From contig NZ_JAPUVI010000022.1 of NCBI RefSeq assembly GCF_029255285.1, positions 206,289 to 270,288 on the forward strand: 64,000 nt of DNA, read 5' to 3'. A program made the position numbers and the translations under genes. The stretch is from Accumulibacter sp. GTDB lineage: Bacteria; Pseudomonadota; Gammaproteobacteria; Burkholderiales; Rhodocyclaceae. Positions 8,008 through 17,421 of this stretch are shown piece after piece (position 1 is the stretch's first letter; the number at the start of each line of letters is the position of its first letter). The notes beneath the pieces were generated by a model. The model was given only the letters and a program-made list of their open reading frames with translations, searched no databases and was not told the DNA's origin.

Positions 8008-10266
8008 CTACGTCTTGTACGAGTAACGGTAGACGTAGCCCTTGTAGCCGTAGCGGTAGCGCTGGCGACTGACGTTGAGGTCGTTGAAGACAAAGCCCCT
8101 GACCTGCACGCCCGCCTGATTGAGGCGCTTGACCGCCTGCTCCAGCTCACGAATCGGGTGTTTGCCGGCGCGGGCGACCATCAGCGTCGCGCCGACATGG
8201 CGACCAATGATCGCCGCGTCGGATACCGCGAGCACCGGCGGCGCATCGACGATGACCGTATCGAAGTTCGCCGCGAGTTCGCCGAGCAGTTCCTCGAAGC
8301 GTCGATGCATCAGCAGTTCGGATGGATTTGGCGGAATCTGGCCGGTAGTCACCACCCACATGTTGGGCACCGCACAGGGCTTCAGGACCGCGTCGAGGGC
8401 GGCCTGTCCGGCAACATACTCGGATACGCCGAGCGCGCGTTCGAGGCCGAACTCCTTGTGGATGTGCCCACGACGCAAGTCGGCGTCAACGATGACGACG
8501 CGCTTGCCAACCTGCGCCAGAACCGCGCCCAGATTCTTGGAAATGAAACTCTTGCCCAGACTCGGGCTCGATCCGGTGATCAGCAGCGAATTGCGCTGGG
8601 CGTCCAGGAGAGCAAAGTGAAGCGTCGTGCGCAGACCGCGCAGACTCTCGACCGCATCTTCCTCGGGATAGGCTACCGCCAACAGTTCGGTGGCGCCACC
8701 GCTGCGCGCCCGACGATGCAACTCAAGCTCCGTCTTGCAGTGCGGCACCGTCGCATAGACCGGCAGGCCGAGTTGCGATTCGATGACATCGGGGTCTTCG
8801 ACGACCACCCGCAGCGAGCGCAGCAGCCAGATCGCCACCATGCTTACCAGCAAGCCGAGCAGAAGAGCAACCCCCAGGATGGCCGCCGGTTTCAGGCTGA
8901 CGGGTTCACGCGCCACCGCGGCGACATCGATGATACGTACGTCGCCGACCGTCCCCGCCTTCGCTACCCGAAGTTGCTGGGCGGTGTTGAGCAACTCGGT
9001 ATAGAGACGTGTCGACACCTCGACATCCCGCGCCAGACGCAGCACCGTCTGCTGGGTATCGGGCAGGCGCGCGACATCGCCTTCGAACTGCTTGCGTCTT
9101 TCGTTGAGGCGCGCCAGCTTATTGTCGACTGCCTGGATTCGCGGGTGCTCGGGGGTAAAGTTCTGGCGCAGTTCGTCGCGCTCCTGCTTGAGCAGGACCG
9201 CGGCGTTCTCCACATCGACCAGTGATTTCAATATGCCCTGGGTTTCCAGGCTCAGGTCCAGCGAGCCACGACTCTGGCGATAGTTGTTATAGGCGGCCTC
9301 GGCGCTATCCACTTGCGTTTTTAGCGCGGGCAACTGGGTGTCTAGAAACTTAAGTGTCTTCTCGGCTTCGGCAGAACGTCGCTCGACGTTCTGCCGAACA
9401 TAGGTGTTCAGGATATCGTCGAGCACCAGGCCGATTTCTGCGGGATCGAGACCGGTCAGCGTCAGTTCGAGAATGCCGGATTTCTTGCCCCGCTCCTTGA
9501 CCGAATACCTCTTACGCAATTCGTCAACCGCGGACTCCGCGGAGCGCTTCATCAGCCGGAAGTGCGTCCCTGGGCGCGCCTTCAATAGCGGCACGAAGAT
9601 GGAATAGCCCTGGCCGCTTGCCCGAATTCCCGTCCGACCGCTGAGAACCAGTTGGTCGTCCATGTCGAAGACTTCGTAGGCACCAGCTTCGCCAGCGACC
9701 AGGCTGAGTTTTTCGTCCAGCGCCCGCTCCGGAACATCCAGCGCATCGACCTGGATCTTTTCTCCACCCCACGCGAAGCTGGAGAATGCCAGCCACGGCG
9801 AATTCGGCTCGCTCCCCTCGTAGCGCCGCGCGACAGCGTCGCCGATCAGCGGCAGGGTCCGGGGTCGGGCGACGATATCGAGCTTGAGCTTGGCGATGAC
9901 GCGCCCAAGAACCATTCGCGAGCCGAGGATTTCGAGTTCCGCCGAGACTGTCGTGTCATCGCCCAGCAAGGGTTGTAAAGCTTTCAGAGAACCGACGCCC
10001 GGGCTCTTCTCCTCGACCTGAAGCAAGCCGTCTGCCCGGTAGACGGGCTTGGCGACGAACACCCAGGCCAGACCGAGAAGCAGCGCCAAGAGGCTGATCG
10101 CGGCAATCAACCAGCGGTAGTCGATAAGTACCGCGATGATCTCTCCGAGCGCCAGACCTTCCTCCTCATCTTCGGGAGCGACTTGCTGCAGCGACGGCGT
10201 CGGCAGCCCGCTACCCCCGGGGGCTGCGGGCACGTTGAACGAGGGCTTGAGCTGGTCGTTTTCCAT
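8008..10266 (-). CDS. Wzc/EpsG-like exopolysaccharide chain-length tyrosine autokinase
   Basis: A 752-residue inner-membrane protein. There is a transmembrane helix at about residues 50-74, a Wzz-type periplasmic region with coiled coils, a second membrane helix near 460, and a cytoplasmic BY-kinase domain. The kinase shows Walker A GSSPSLGKSF (near 572), A' VVIVDADLRRG, Walker B TVIVDAPPVL, and a C-terminal tyrosine cluster (YRYGYKGYVYRYSYKT) that is the usual autophosphorylation site. It controls polymer length and export together with the Wza-like exporter encoded just upstream. The Wzb-like phosphatase at 12043-12486 would dephosphorylate it. The gene is last in the minus-strand exopolysaccharide cluster. 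Confidence 0.88.
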   Translation of the reverse strand: MENDQLKPSFNVPAAPGGSGLPTPSLQQVAPEDEEEGLALGEIIAVLIDYRWLIAAISLLALLLGLAWVFVAKPVYRADGLLQVEEKSPGVGSLKALQPLLGDDTTVSAELEILGSRMVLGRVIAKLKLDIVARPRTLPLIGDAVARRYEGSEPNSPWLAFSSFAWGGEKIQVDALDVPERALDEKLSLVAGEAGAYEVFDMDDQLVLSGRTGIRASGQGYSIFVPLLKARPGTHFRLMKRSAESAVDELRKRYSVKERGKKSGILELTLTGLDPAEIGLVLDDILNTYVRQNVERRSAEAEKTLKFLDTQLPALKTQVDSAEAAYNNYRQSRGSLDLSLETQGILKSLVDVENAAVLLKQERDELRQNFTPEHPRIQAVDNKLARLNERRKQFEGDVARLPDTQQTVLRLARDVEVSTRLYTELLNTAQQLRVAKAGTVGDVRIIDVAAVAREPVSLKPAAILGVALLLGLLVSMVAIWLLRSLRVVVEDPDVIESQLGLPVYATVPHCKTELELHRRARSGGATELLAVAYPEEDAVESLRGLRTTLHFALLDAQRNSLLITGSSPSLGKSFISKNLGAVLAQVGKRVVIVDADLRRGHIHKEFGLERALGVSEYVAGQAALDAVLKPCAVPNMWVVTTGQIPPNPSELLMHRRFEELLGELAANFDTVIVDAPPVLAVSDAAIIGRHVGATLMVARAGKHPIRELEQAVKRLNQAGVQVRGFVFNDLNVSRQRYRYGYKGYVYRYSYKT

Positions 10267-10391
10267 GGTTTATCCGAAATTACGTTCGCCGGACAAGAGG
10301 CCGGGCGTCTAAACGTAGCAAGCGGGCCTACCCCGTCCGGCTGGCGCTGTCGCCTCGACGGAATCGCCAGGTGGGGCGGCCGACTCAGGGA

Positions 10392-11591
10392 TCAGAAAGG
10401 GGGCTGACGCGCGCCGAAGAGCGGGAATTGTGTCTGGCTGGTCAGGTTGAGCATCGTCGCTGTCGGCAGGATGTTGGCAATCACCCGTTGCCAGCGAACC
10501 ACCGCCGCCGCATCGACGTACACGATGTCGCGCGGCCGCAGCGGAAAGCGGTCGGCGAGCAGCATGGCGTCCGGCAGACGGGAATCGAGATGAAAGACCT
10601 CGGGCGTGTCGGTGTTGCCGCGCATGACGTAGATCCAGCGCGGGTCGGCCGTATTCTGGTTGATATAACCGGCGTCGCTGAGCGCTTCGGCGAGCGTCGA
10701 CCGCTTCTTGTTCATCACCAGCGAACCCGGCTTGGCCACCTCGCCAAGGACGAAAATCTTGTTGTAACTGCGGTCCGAGACGTTGACGATGTCGCCTTGC
10801 TCGAGCAGCGCATTCTGCTCCGTCGCACCGTAGTCGTACATGGCCTGGATATCGACCAGATAGGTCGTACCGCGACGCGTCAGCAACACACGGCTGTGAT
10901 CGGCTTCGGGAGTGAAGCCGCCGGCGCGGTTGACCGCCTCGAGAACCGTCATCGGAACGTCGGTCACCTGCTGGATTCCCGGTTTGGCCACTTCGCCGAC
11001 GACATAGACCTGCTGGCTACGGAAAGCGACCATGCGAACGTCGAGTTGGACCTTTTCGATATACTTGGCCAGCTTGGCCGACAACAAGGTGCGTACCTCG
11101 CTGGTCGTCTTGCCCTGAACCTTCAGAACTCCGGCGTAAGGGAAGAAAATCGTCCCGTCGTCGGCGACGACGGTACCCGCCTGCTCGGCGGTACGAAAAC
11201 TGCCGGCCGGAATGGTCAGCTCGGGATGGTCCCAGACAATGATGGAGATGATGTCCCCCGGACCCAGTCGATACTCCGGGGCCGGCTTCAGCTTGTCCTC
11301 GCCAGGGCGCAGATTGGTCTTCGTCGCCGACGTAGCACCACTCGTCCCGTCACCGGACGGCGGACGCACAGCTTTGAACAAGTCGATGATCAGTTCAGCC
11401 GTGATCGGCTTGATCCGCACATTGGCCGGAACCAGGGCGTCGCCTTGCTGAACCGGCAGCCTGACGTCCGATTCGTCCCGGCTGCTATAGCTCAGATTTC
11501 CCGGAACGATGCTGCAACCGACCAACGCGCTGACGCCGAAAAGCACCACAATCTGGCGAATCATGCCAGACCAAGCAGGCGACGCCCTCAT
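10392..11591 (-). CDS. Wza/EpsE-like polysaccharide export outer-membrane lipoprotein
   Basis: A 399-residue protein with a lipoprotein signal peptide (lipobox LVGC, cleavage before Cys26 counted from the first Met). A polysaccharide export domain follows, starting YRLGPGDIISIIVWDHPEL, then SLBB-type beta-grasp repeats (VYVVGEVAKPG and FVLGEVAKPG, two copies). It would form the outer-membrane export channel for the polymer whose length the neighbouring autokinase controls. GAGGAG lies about eight bases before the ATG. It lies 125 bases upstream of the kinase gene and probably shares its transcript. Confidence 0.88.
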   Translation of the reverse strand: MRASPAWSGMIRQIVVLFGVSALVGCSIVPGNLSYSSRDESDVRLPVQQGDALVPANVRIKPITAELIIDLFKAVRPPSGDGTSGATSATKTNLRPGEDKLKPAPEYRLGPGDIISIIVWDHPELTIPAGSFRTAEQAGTVVADDGTIFFPYAGVLKVQGKTTSEVRTLLSAKLAKYIEKVQLDVRMVAFRSQQVYVVGEVAKPGIQQVTDVPMTVLEAVNRAGGFTPEADHSRVLLTRRGTTYLVDIQAMYDYGATEQNALLEQGDIVNVSDRSYNKIFVLGEVAKPGSLVMNKKRSTLAEALSDAGYINQNTADPRWIYVMRGNTDTPEVFHLDSRLPDAMLLADRFPLRPRDIVYVDAAAVVRWQRVIANILPTATMLNLTSQTQFPLFGARQPPF

Positions 11592-12042
11592 GCTGAACTC
11601 CTCATTTCTTCTCCTCTTTTCCTTCGCTGGCGCGCTCTTGCCAAGCGCGGAGTCTACTATCTACTACACCGGCCGGGAATCCCAAGCCAGGCGATCAAGC
11701 CGCGTCGCCCGCGACGGACCACAGGATGCGCCATCGAGCGACGCGGCGTGGCGAGTTCCCAGCGCGCTCACCACCGGCGACCCAGCCCGAGAACGCGCTC
11801 GCCAACCAACTCAGCCGACGGGGAAGCGCTCCACCCGACCGCTCCGACTCGGTACCGACCAGGGGTGCGCCGCGCGCCCCGGGAAAATGCGACCCTGGTC
11901 GGCGCCTACGGTCATCGCGACCCCGGCCTCTAGCTGAGAAAACCCCGACCCTGTGGTCGCTGACCCTTGCGCCCGTCACCCAGTTCTTCCCGCCAGTGGA
12001 CACGCCAGCCCTTACGAGTCGACGGGGCGACCATCATGTCAC
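11592..12042. other. Intergenic gap in the exopolysaccharide cluster
   Basis: About 450 bases between the exporter start and the phosphatase stop. Reading frames here have no recognisable protein features. The DNA is very GC-rich with many short inverted repeats. A promoter for the exporter-kinase pair is likely here, but I cannot point to a convincing -35/-10 or -24/-12 box. Confidence 0.4.
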
Positions 12043-12486
12043 TCAGGCGCAGAGTTTGCTGACCCAGGGGTCCACGGCAGCCTCAATCAACTCGAGCGCT
12101 TCGGCGTGCGCCGCGTCGCCGCGCCGATACGGGTCGGGAATCTCGGTCCTCGTCCAGTGTCCGAGCAGAAAGGTCTTGCCACGCGCCGTCGGATCCATCG
12201 CTAGAACGGCGTCGCGATGGTGCTTTTCCATGACCAGCACGAGGTCGGCCCAGCGCAGGCGTTCCGGAGTCAATTGACTCGCCCGGTGCAGGCTCAGGTC
12301 CACGCCACGCGCCTGCATCAGCGCGCGAGTGGTTTCCTCCGCCGGATGATCGACCAGCGCGCCGATACCGGCAGAGCATGCTTCGACCGGCCGTCCCGCC
12401 CTCTCGATGCGCTGACGAAGCAGAAACTGTGCGGCCGGGCTACGGCAAATGTTGCCCGTACAGACGGTGAGGACCTTCTTGAACAC
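12043..12486 (-). CDS. Low-molecular-weight protein tyrosine phosphatase (Wzb-like)
   Basis: A 147-residue protein beginning with the P-loop VCTGNICRSP (C-x5-R-S), in the position and spacing of the LMW-PTP family, with a Pro-rich DP motif (IPDPYRRGD near residue 120) giving the general acid Asp. Length is standard. In exopolysaccharide systems this enzyme removes phosphate from the C-terminal tyrosines of the Wzc-type kinase, here encoded at 8008-10266. It starts 12 bases after the WecA-like gene ends, so the two are cotranscribed. Confidence 0.9.
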   Translation of the reverse strand: MFKKVLTVCTGNICRSPAAQFLLRQRIERAGRPVEACSAGIGALVDHPAEETTRALMQARGVDLSLHRASQLTPERLRWADLVLVMEKHHRDAVLAMDPTARGKTFLLGHWTRTEIPDPYRRGDAAHAEALELIEAAVDPWVSKLCA

Positions 12487-12498
12487 TTCAGATCGCTT

Positions 12499-14031
12499 TC
12501 ATGCTGGAGGAACGCTAATTTCGAACCCGATGCCGCTGTCGCTGATCGCCTCGCCACGTTCCAGGGAGTAGATCAGGGTACTCCGCATATGACGGCGATC
12601 GACATACTGGCCGCCTCCCCTGATGCCAAGAGAAGACGCGTAGATGGATCGCAGGTCGTGCTGATTGTGGCGGCACAGAAACAACCGAACCTCGACGCCT
12701 GGCTGCCGGGCGAGACGTCTTCTGACACGCAAGGTATCGCGGTGGACGGTGCCAATCATCTGTTCATCGCCGTTGATCGGTATGTGCACCACGCAGTAGG
12801 TGTTGCGCCCATCGGGAGAAGATCGGTCGGTCTGGTACACGCTGATCTGGTAGTCATAGCCACTGCGAAGCCCGTTCGAAATGATGCCAAGCAGGTCGCG
12901 AAATTGGTCGCGACGAACAAAACCGACAAAAATCCCACGCACCTGGACCGACGGCAACCCAAGGCTACGGTTGATCTGGCGCAACCAGGGTACGAGCCGC
13001 CAGGGGCGGGCGATGATCAGCGTGTAGACTGCGAAAACCACGAGGAACAACCAGAACATCAGGTACTCGGGAACGCCTAGCAGGAAGCCGCCGATGCCGA
13101 ACAGAGCGAAGGCTGCCTGCACCATGACGGCGATAGCGACGATGTCGCCAACCCGGAAACCCGCCCGCACGAAGAGGTGGTGGAGATGATGGCGATCGGC
13201 CCGGAAAGGCGACTTGCCCAACCAGACACGCCGGATCATCACGCCAACGGTGTCCATCAGCGGCAAGGCGAATAGCCAGAGAGCCGTGGTCGGCGTCATC
13301 GCTGCCTCACTTCCCTGCGACAGGGCGATGAACAACCACGCGAAGACGAAACCGAGAAGCATGCTGCCGTTGTCGCCGAGGAAAACCCGGGCCCGGCTGT
13401 TACCCGGGTAACGCAAATTGTAAAAGAGGAAACCGACGACCGCGCCCATCATGGCAACGATGAAAAAGACGTCGGCAAGATGATTGCTGCGATGCGCGAC
13501 CAGGGCAACGAGCGCCAGGCTTACCAGGCTCACCGACCCCGACAGACCGTCGATCCCGTCGATCATGTTGACCGCGTTGATCAGCCCCATAGTGGCGAAG
13601 ATCGTCACCGGGATAGCCAGCCAGCCAAGCTCGACGGTAATTCCGGGGAGGAGTTCGCCAAGCGAGCGCAGTTCCACGCCGCCGAGTACGACCATCGACA
13701 AAGCAACGACGGCTTGAACGACGAAACGCGGTTTGAAACCCAGGTGCCAGATGTCGTCGGCCAGACCGGCAACGAAAATCGCCAGCGCGCCAAAGAGGAT
13801 GGCGCTGAGCGGCATCAGCGTGGCGCCGCGAAACCACCAATCGACAAACGGAAACGCGGTGAGGATGACCGCCATGATACCGATTCCACCCACGAATGGT
13901 GTGCCGGTGTCGTGCTGTTTATGGCCGCCGGGGCGGTCTACGACTCCCAGGCGACTGGCCACTGCTACACCCAGTCGGATGGCCACCCCGGATATCAACA
14001 GGCAGACGCCAAACAAAACGGCCAGTTCCAC
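12499..14031 (-). CDS. WecA/MraY-family undecaprenyl-phosphate glycosyl-1-phosphate transferase with C-terminal extension
   Basis: About 510 residues with many membrane helices. Family motifs: GGIGI near residue 50, NMIDGIDGL (catalytic Asp cluster), FLGDNGSMLLG, and RADRHHLHHLF on a cytoplasmic loop. It would start polymer synthesis by moving a sugar-1-phosphate from a UDP-sugar to undecaprenyl phosphate. The family is usually 330-370 residues. Here a soluble ~150-residue tail follows the last helix (from about RLVPWLRQINRSLG), with no motif I recognise. I chose GTG at 14031 over GTG at 14037 because GGAGG sits five bases before it, overlapping the earlier GTG. First gene of the kinase-exporter cluster in transcription order. 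Confidence 0.85.
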   Translation of the reverse strand: MELAVLFGVCLLISGVAIRLGVAVASRLGVVDRPGGHKQHDTGTPFVGGIGIMAVILTAFPFVDWWFRGATLMPLSAILFGALAIFVAGLADDIWHLGFKPRFVVQAVVALSMVVLGGVELRSLGELLPGITVELGWLAIPVTIFATMGLINAVNMIDGIDGLSGSVSLVSLALVALVAHRSNHLADVFFIVAMMGAVVGFLFYNLRYPGNSRARVFLGDNGSMLLGFVFAWLFIALSQGSEAAMTPTTALWLFALPLMDTVGVMIRRVWLGKSPFRADRHHLHHLFVRAGFRVGDIVAIAVMVQAAFALFGIGGFLLGVPEYLMFWLFLVVFAVYTLIIARPWRLVPWLRQINRSLGLPSVQVRGIFVGFVRRDQFRDLLGIISNGLRSGYDYQISVYQTDRSSPDGRNTYCVVHIPINGDEQMIGTVHRDTLRVRRRLARQPGVEVRLFLCRHNQHDLRSIYASSLGIRGGGQYVDRRHMRSTLIYSLERGEAISDSGIGFEISVPPA

Positions 14032-14138
14032 GGCCACCTCCAGAATGTCGACTTGGACTTGCTACTTGCCGCCAGGATACCAGCCCTGATCCAGCCGCGC
14101 TACGCGCGCCTACACTTTTAGGGGCCGCCGCCAGACAA

Positions 14139-14160
14139 ACAGAGCCCTCACGGGCTCTGT
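14139..14160 (-). terminator. Stem-loop after the PEP-CTERM gene
   Basis: A perfect 9-bp stem, ACAGAGCCC / GGGCTCTGT, with a 4-base loop. Read on the minus strand it is followed by TTGTCT. It lies 60 bases beyond the PEP-CTERM stop and before the WecA-like gene, so it probably ends that transcript. The T tract is weak. Confidence 0.6.
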
Positions 14161-14220
14161 CTTCGCACTGTCAAAGACCGACGCGCTAGCCGCCCGCCGG
14201 TTTCTGGTCAGACCGTTGCC

Positions 14221-15030
14221 TCACACACGACGACGGCGACCGAGGAACAGACCCACAAGACCGATGCCGAACAGAGCCAGCGACTCCGGCTCCGGAATCG
14301 CGATGTCGAAGTTGGCGTTATAGGAGCCATCGCTGGTCGCGACACCCGACGGCGTGCCCCAGAAGCCATAGCCATAGCCCGTGCTGCCGCCGAACGAATA
14401 CTTCACCACCTCGCTCACCTGCAAGCCGTCTTTCAGATCGACTTTGAAAACCGCTTCCAGGAAGGGGGTTGCGTTCAGCAGGCCAGCCAATCCGACGTGT
14501 ACCTTGGTAGCGAAGATGTCGACGTACGAGATGTTGGGATCGCTCACCAACTGCCACGGCGCCATACCACCGAGTGCCGCATTGCCGGCGAAGAACTGGT
14601 CGAGCGCGTCATCCATTTTGTCGCTGCTCAACACGCCCAGTCCGGCCCGATGGGCAGCGCCCTGGATGTACTGCCTGGCCAGCGCCCGGTCACTACCTGC
14701 CCAATCCGCCAACTGCAGGCTGCTCAGGGTGATGCCATGCCCGCTCCCGTCGCTGCCGCTCAAGATGGTAACCGGCCCGAAACCGGGAAAAACATTTCCG
14801 CCAAACTTATTCAGTTCGACGTTGCCCCCCGGGGCAGCAGCGCTCCCAGCCAGAGCCGAGGCGATGTTCGCCGGGCTCGGCACCGCGAGGGTCAGCAACG
14901 GGCCACCAGTATAGACGTTGATACCGCCCGTGATAGCCACACCGGTAATTGGAACGGCCGCCGCACCGGCGGATGCGACCAGACCCAGTACAGCCAAAGC
15001 GATTTTGGTCTTGCTACCCAATGCATTCAT
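14221..15030 (-). CDS. PEP-CTERM sorting-domain surface protein
   Basis: About 269 residues. It begins with a signal peptide (hydrophobic ALAVLGLVASAGAAA, residues ~10-24) and ends with the classic PEP-CTERM signal: PEPESLALFGIGLVGLFLG and a terminal RRRRV. Exosortase cleaves such tails and the protein is delivered to or through the outer surface, usually together with an exopolysaccharide. The middle has no recognised domain and is rich in Gly, Ala and Ser. ATG 15030 was chosen because GGAG lies eight bases upstream and the signal peptide starts there. It lies beside the exopolysaccharide genes but has its own sigma-54-like promoter. Confidence 0.85.
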   Translation of the reverse strand: MNALGSKTKIALAVLGLVASAGAAAVPITGVAITGGINVYTGGPLLTLAVPSPANIASALAGSAAAPGGNVELNKFGGNVFPGFGPVTILSGSDGSGHGITLSSLQLADWAGSDRALARQYIQGAAHRAGLGVLSSDKMDDALDQFFAGNAALGGMAPWQLVSDPNISYVDIFATKVHVGLAGLLNATPFLEAVFKVDLKDGLQVSEVVKYSFGGSTGYGYGFWGTPSGVATSDGSYNANFDIAIPEPESLALFGIGLVGLFLGRRRRV

Positions 15031-15175
15031 GGACAACTCCTTTGGTTTCAAGCACCAGTCCTTTTCGGAAACCGGTCGATGAGGGTTTAAATAGGTTTCA
15101 CAAGTCTTGGTTTTCGGGCACCCAAGCGAAAAAACTCGTGTTCCCCTCAACAAAAACCTGACTCAGCAACTTCAT

Positions 15176-15191
15176 AGCAAGATTCATACCA
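15176..15191 (-). promoter_or_regulatory. Putative sigma-54 (-24/-12) promoter for the PEP-CTERM gene
   Basis: Minus-strand sequence TGGTATGAATCTTGCT fits the sigma-54 pattern TGG(C/T)A(C/T)-N5-TTGC(A/T), with both GG and GC anchors in place. It lies about 146 bases upstream of the ATG at 15030. In bacteria with exosortase, PEP-CTERM genes are often controlled by PrsK/PrsR and RpoN, which fits. This is a single sequence match without experimental support. Confidence 0.55.
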
Positions 15192-15553
15192 AAAAACTTT
15201 TATACTTATAAATCAATATAATATATGAAATCTGCCGAATCAAAGGGAGGGTAGTGTAAAGAAAGTCGACACATCTTCCAGCGAAAAGTCATTGTAGTAC
15301 CTTGTCCCGCCGGTGGCGTCCATCAAACTCTCACGCCAACCGTAGGGTGGCGCCAACGACCCACGTTTGGCCGCAATGCGCACCATAACACCAGACTGGC
15401 TTAAGAAAAAGCTGGCATCAACCTATCCTGATACGAAAGGCCTGGATCGAGCCTGGATGCTGCCTATGGGGCGGCAATGCCTCCTGGCCGAGGTGTCGAG
15501 TGCGACGATCCATGCTCAGCGAAAAGTATCGCTTGCCGACGAAAGGGAGCTAT
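15192..15553. other. Intergenic, AT-rich stretch then unassigned sequence
   Basis: Upstream of the PEP-CTERM promoter lies a markedly AT-rich stretch (about 15190-15235), a plausible activator-binding or bending region. The remaining ~300 bases up to the IS5-type tail carry no recognisable gene. A reading frame from 15367 runs into the insertion sequence and has no protein-like features. Confidence 0.4.
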
Positions 15554-15702
15554 GGAACCACGGATCAATGCACCTCAGCATGCGCCAAAGCCGCTCCAAG
15601 TCGGAAAGCGGAGCACCAGCGCTCGGGTGTCGCGCGGTTCCGGCCGATTTCTCCGGGATTCAAACCCTCGTTCTGGGCTTCCCCGCCTCTTCTCGGGGCC
15701 CC

Positions 15703-15708
15703 TTCGGC
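15703..15708 (+). repeat. Left copy of the IS21 target-site duplication
   Basis: TTCGGC sits immediately before the left end of the IS21 element. The identical six bases follow its right end at 18417-18422. Confidence 0.8.
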
Positions 15709-15862
15709 TGCGTATTTCGCGCCATCGTGACCGGTGATTTCGCCGAAGCGTGACCGTCGTTTCACGAAAGCGTGACCGCGATTTCGCGCTGAACGTGACC
15801 GATGAGGAAGATGTTGCATGAATAGTTCAAGGTAGCCTCGCCGCTTTTTGAAAGCGGTCGGG

Positions 15863-17404
15863 ATGCCACAGGAAAGACTATCCATGCGTAAGATCAGAGA
15901 TGTACTGCGATACCGGCACAGCGCCGGCCTGAGCCTTGAGGCGATTGCCCGGGCGCTCAAGATTTCCAAAGGTGTAGTCGCCAAATACCTGCGGCTGGCA
16001 ATGGCTGCCGGGCTGTCGTGGCCGATTCCCGACACGCTGGATGATGCGGCGCTGGAGAAACTGCTCTACCAGCAAGGCGCCGCTCGCGAGCCGACCTTTG
16101 CCGAACCCGACTACGCCTTGGTGCATCAGGAACTAAAGAAGAAAGGCGTGACGCTGACGCTGCTCTGGGAAGAGTATCGGCAAGCCGTCGGTGAGCGCGG
16201 CTATCAGTACACCGCCTTCTGTACCCGCTACCGGGACTGGGCCGGCAAGCTCAAGCGCTCGATGCGCCAGATTCATCGGGCCGGCGAGAAACTGTTTGCG
16301 GACTATGCCGGCCCCACCGTGCCGATTGTTGATGCCATGACTGGAGAAATCCAGCCGGCCAGTATCTTCGTCGCCGTGCTCGGCGCGTCGAGCTATACCT
16401 TCGCCTGCGCCACACCAGGACAAACCCAAGCCGACTGGCTGACCGGCATGGGCCGCGCCTTGGCATTCATCGGCGGCGTGCCGGCCCTGATCGTCCCCGA
16501 CAACCCGCGCGCTCTGGTCTCCGGCGCCGACCGCTACGAACCCGAGCTCAATCGGGCCACTGCCGAATTCGCCCACCCCTACGATACCGTGATCCTGCCG
16601 GCCCGACCCCGCAAACCGCAGGACAAGGCCAAGGTTGAATCCGGCGTGCAGGTGGTGGAGCGCTGGATTCTCGCTCGCCTGCGCCATCGGCGTTTCTTCT
16701 CGGTCGCCGAACTTGATGCCGCCATTCTTGAACTGCTGCCCGCACTGAACACCCGCCCCTTCAAGAAATTGCGGGGCTGTCGGCAGAATGCCTTTGCCCA
16801 AGTGGATGCCCCGTACCTGCGCCCCCTCCCAGTGTCTGCCTTCGTCATTGCCGAGTGGAAGAAAGCTACGGTCAACATCGATTACCACGTCGAATTTGAG
16901 CGCAATTACTACAGCGTGCCGCATGCCCTGATCCATCAGGCCGTCGAGTTGCGCATTACGCGTCACATGGTCGAAGTGCTGGCCAAAGGCAAGCGCGTCG
17001 CCAGCCATCCCCGCAGCCGTCGGAAGGGGCATTACGCCACGCTGGCCGAGCATATGCCGGCCGCTCATCGGGCACATGCCGAGTGGTCGCCGGGCAAGCT
17101 GCAGACCTGGGCGGCATCGGTCGGCCCCTCGACGGCAGAGCTGGTCAAGCGCCTGCTACTGGAGAAGAAACACCCGGAACAGGGCTATCGGGCCTGTCTG
17201 GGCCTGATGCGTCTGGCACGCAACCATGGTCAGGCGCGGATGGAGGCAGCGTGCGAACGCGCACTGGCCGTCGGCGCCCATGGCTACCGCTCGGTCGCCT
17301 CAATTCTTGAGAACGGGCTAGACCGTCAGCCTGTTCTCCCCCAACAAGCCGAACTGGCTTTGCCGGATCACGCCAATGTGCGCGGTCCGGATTACTACCA
17401 CTGA
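15863..17404 (+). CDS. istA: IS21 transposase IstA
   Basis: About 513 residues. An N-terminal helix-turn-helix ([20 protein letters not shown]) is followed by a DDE integrase core: an Asp in [14 protein letters not shown], an Asp in [11 protein letters not shown], and a Glu in [11 protein letters not shown] beta-barrel-like C-terminal part follows. Length is typical. ATG 15863 begins with [11 protein letters not shown], as in other IstA proteins; an alternative ATG at 15893 has a nearer AGGAAAG. IstB follows 17 bases later. Confidence 0.9.
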   Translation: MPQERLSMRKIRDVLRYRHSAGLSLEAIARALKISKGVVAKYLRLAMAAGLSWPIPDTLDDAALEKLLYQQGAAREPTFAEPDYALVHQELKKKGVTLTLLWEEYRQAVGERGYQYTAFCTRYRDWAGKLKRSMRQIHRAGEKLFADYAGPTVPIVDAMTGEIQPASIFVAVLGASSYTFACATPGQTQADWLTGMGRALAFIGGVPALIVPDNPRALVSGADRYEPELNRATAEFAHPYDTVILPARPRKPQDKAKVESGVQVVERWILARLRHRRFFSVAELDAAILELLPALNTRPFKKLRGCRQNAFAQVDAPYLRPLPVSAFVIAEWKKATVNIDYHVEFERNYYSVPHALIHQAVELRITRHMVEVLAKGKRVASHPRSRRKGHYATLAEHMPAAHRAHAEWSPGKLQTWAASVGPSTAELVKRLLLEKKHPEQGYRACLGLMRLARNHGQARMEAACERALAVGAHGYRSVASILENGLDRQPVLPQQAELALPDHANVRGPDYYH

Positions 17405-17421
17405 CCCAGAAAGGAAATCTG

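Noticed and set aside
10371-11933. A 520-residue plus-strand frame over the Wza-like exporter gene
   Set aside because: Antisense shadow of a gene with clear lipoprotein and export-domain features. No protein-like motifs.
15367-15753. A 128-residue plus-strand frame before the IS21
   Set aside because: It runs through the presumed IS5 tail and into the IS21 terminal repeats, with no ribosome-binding site or family resemblance.
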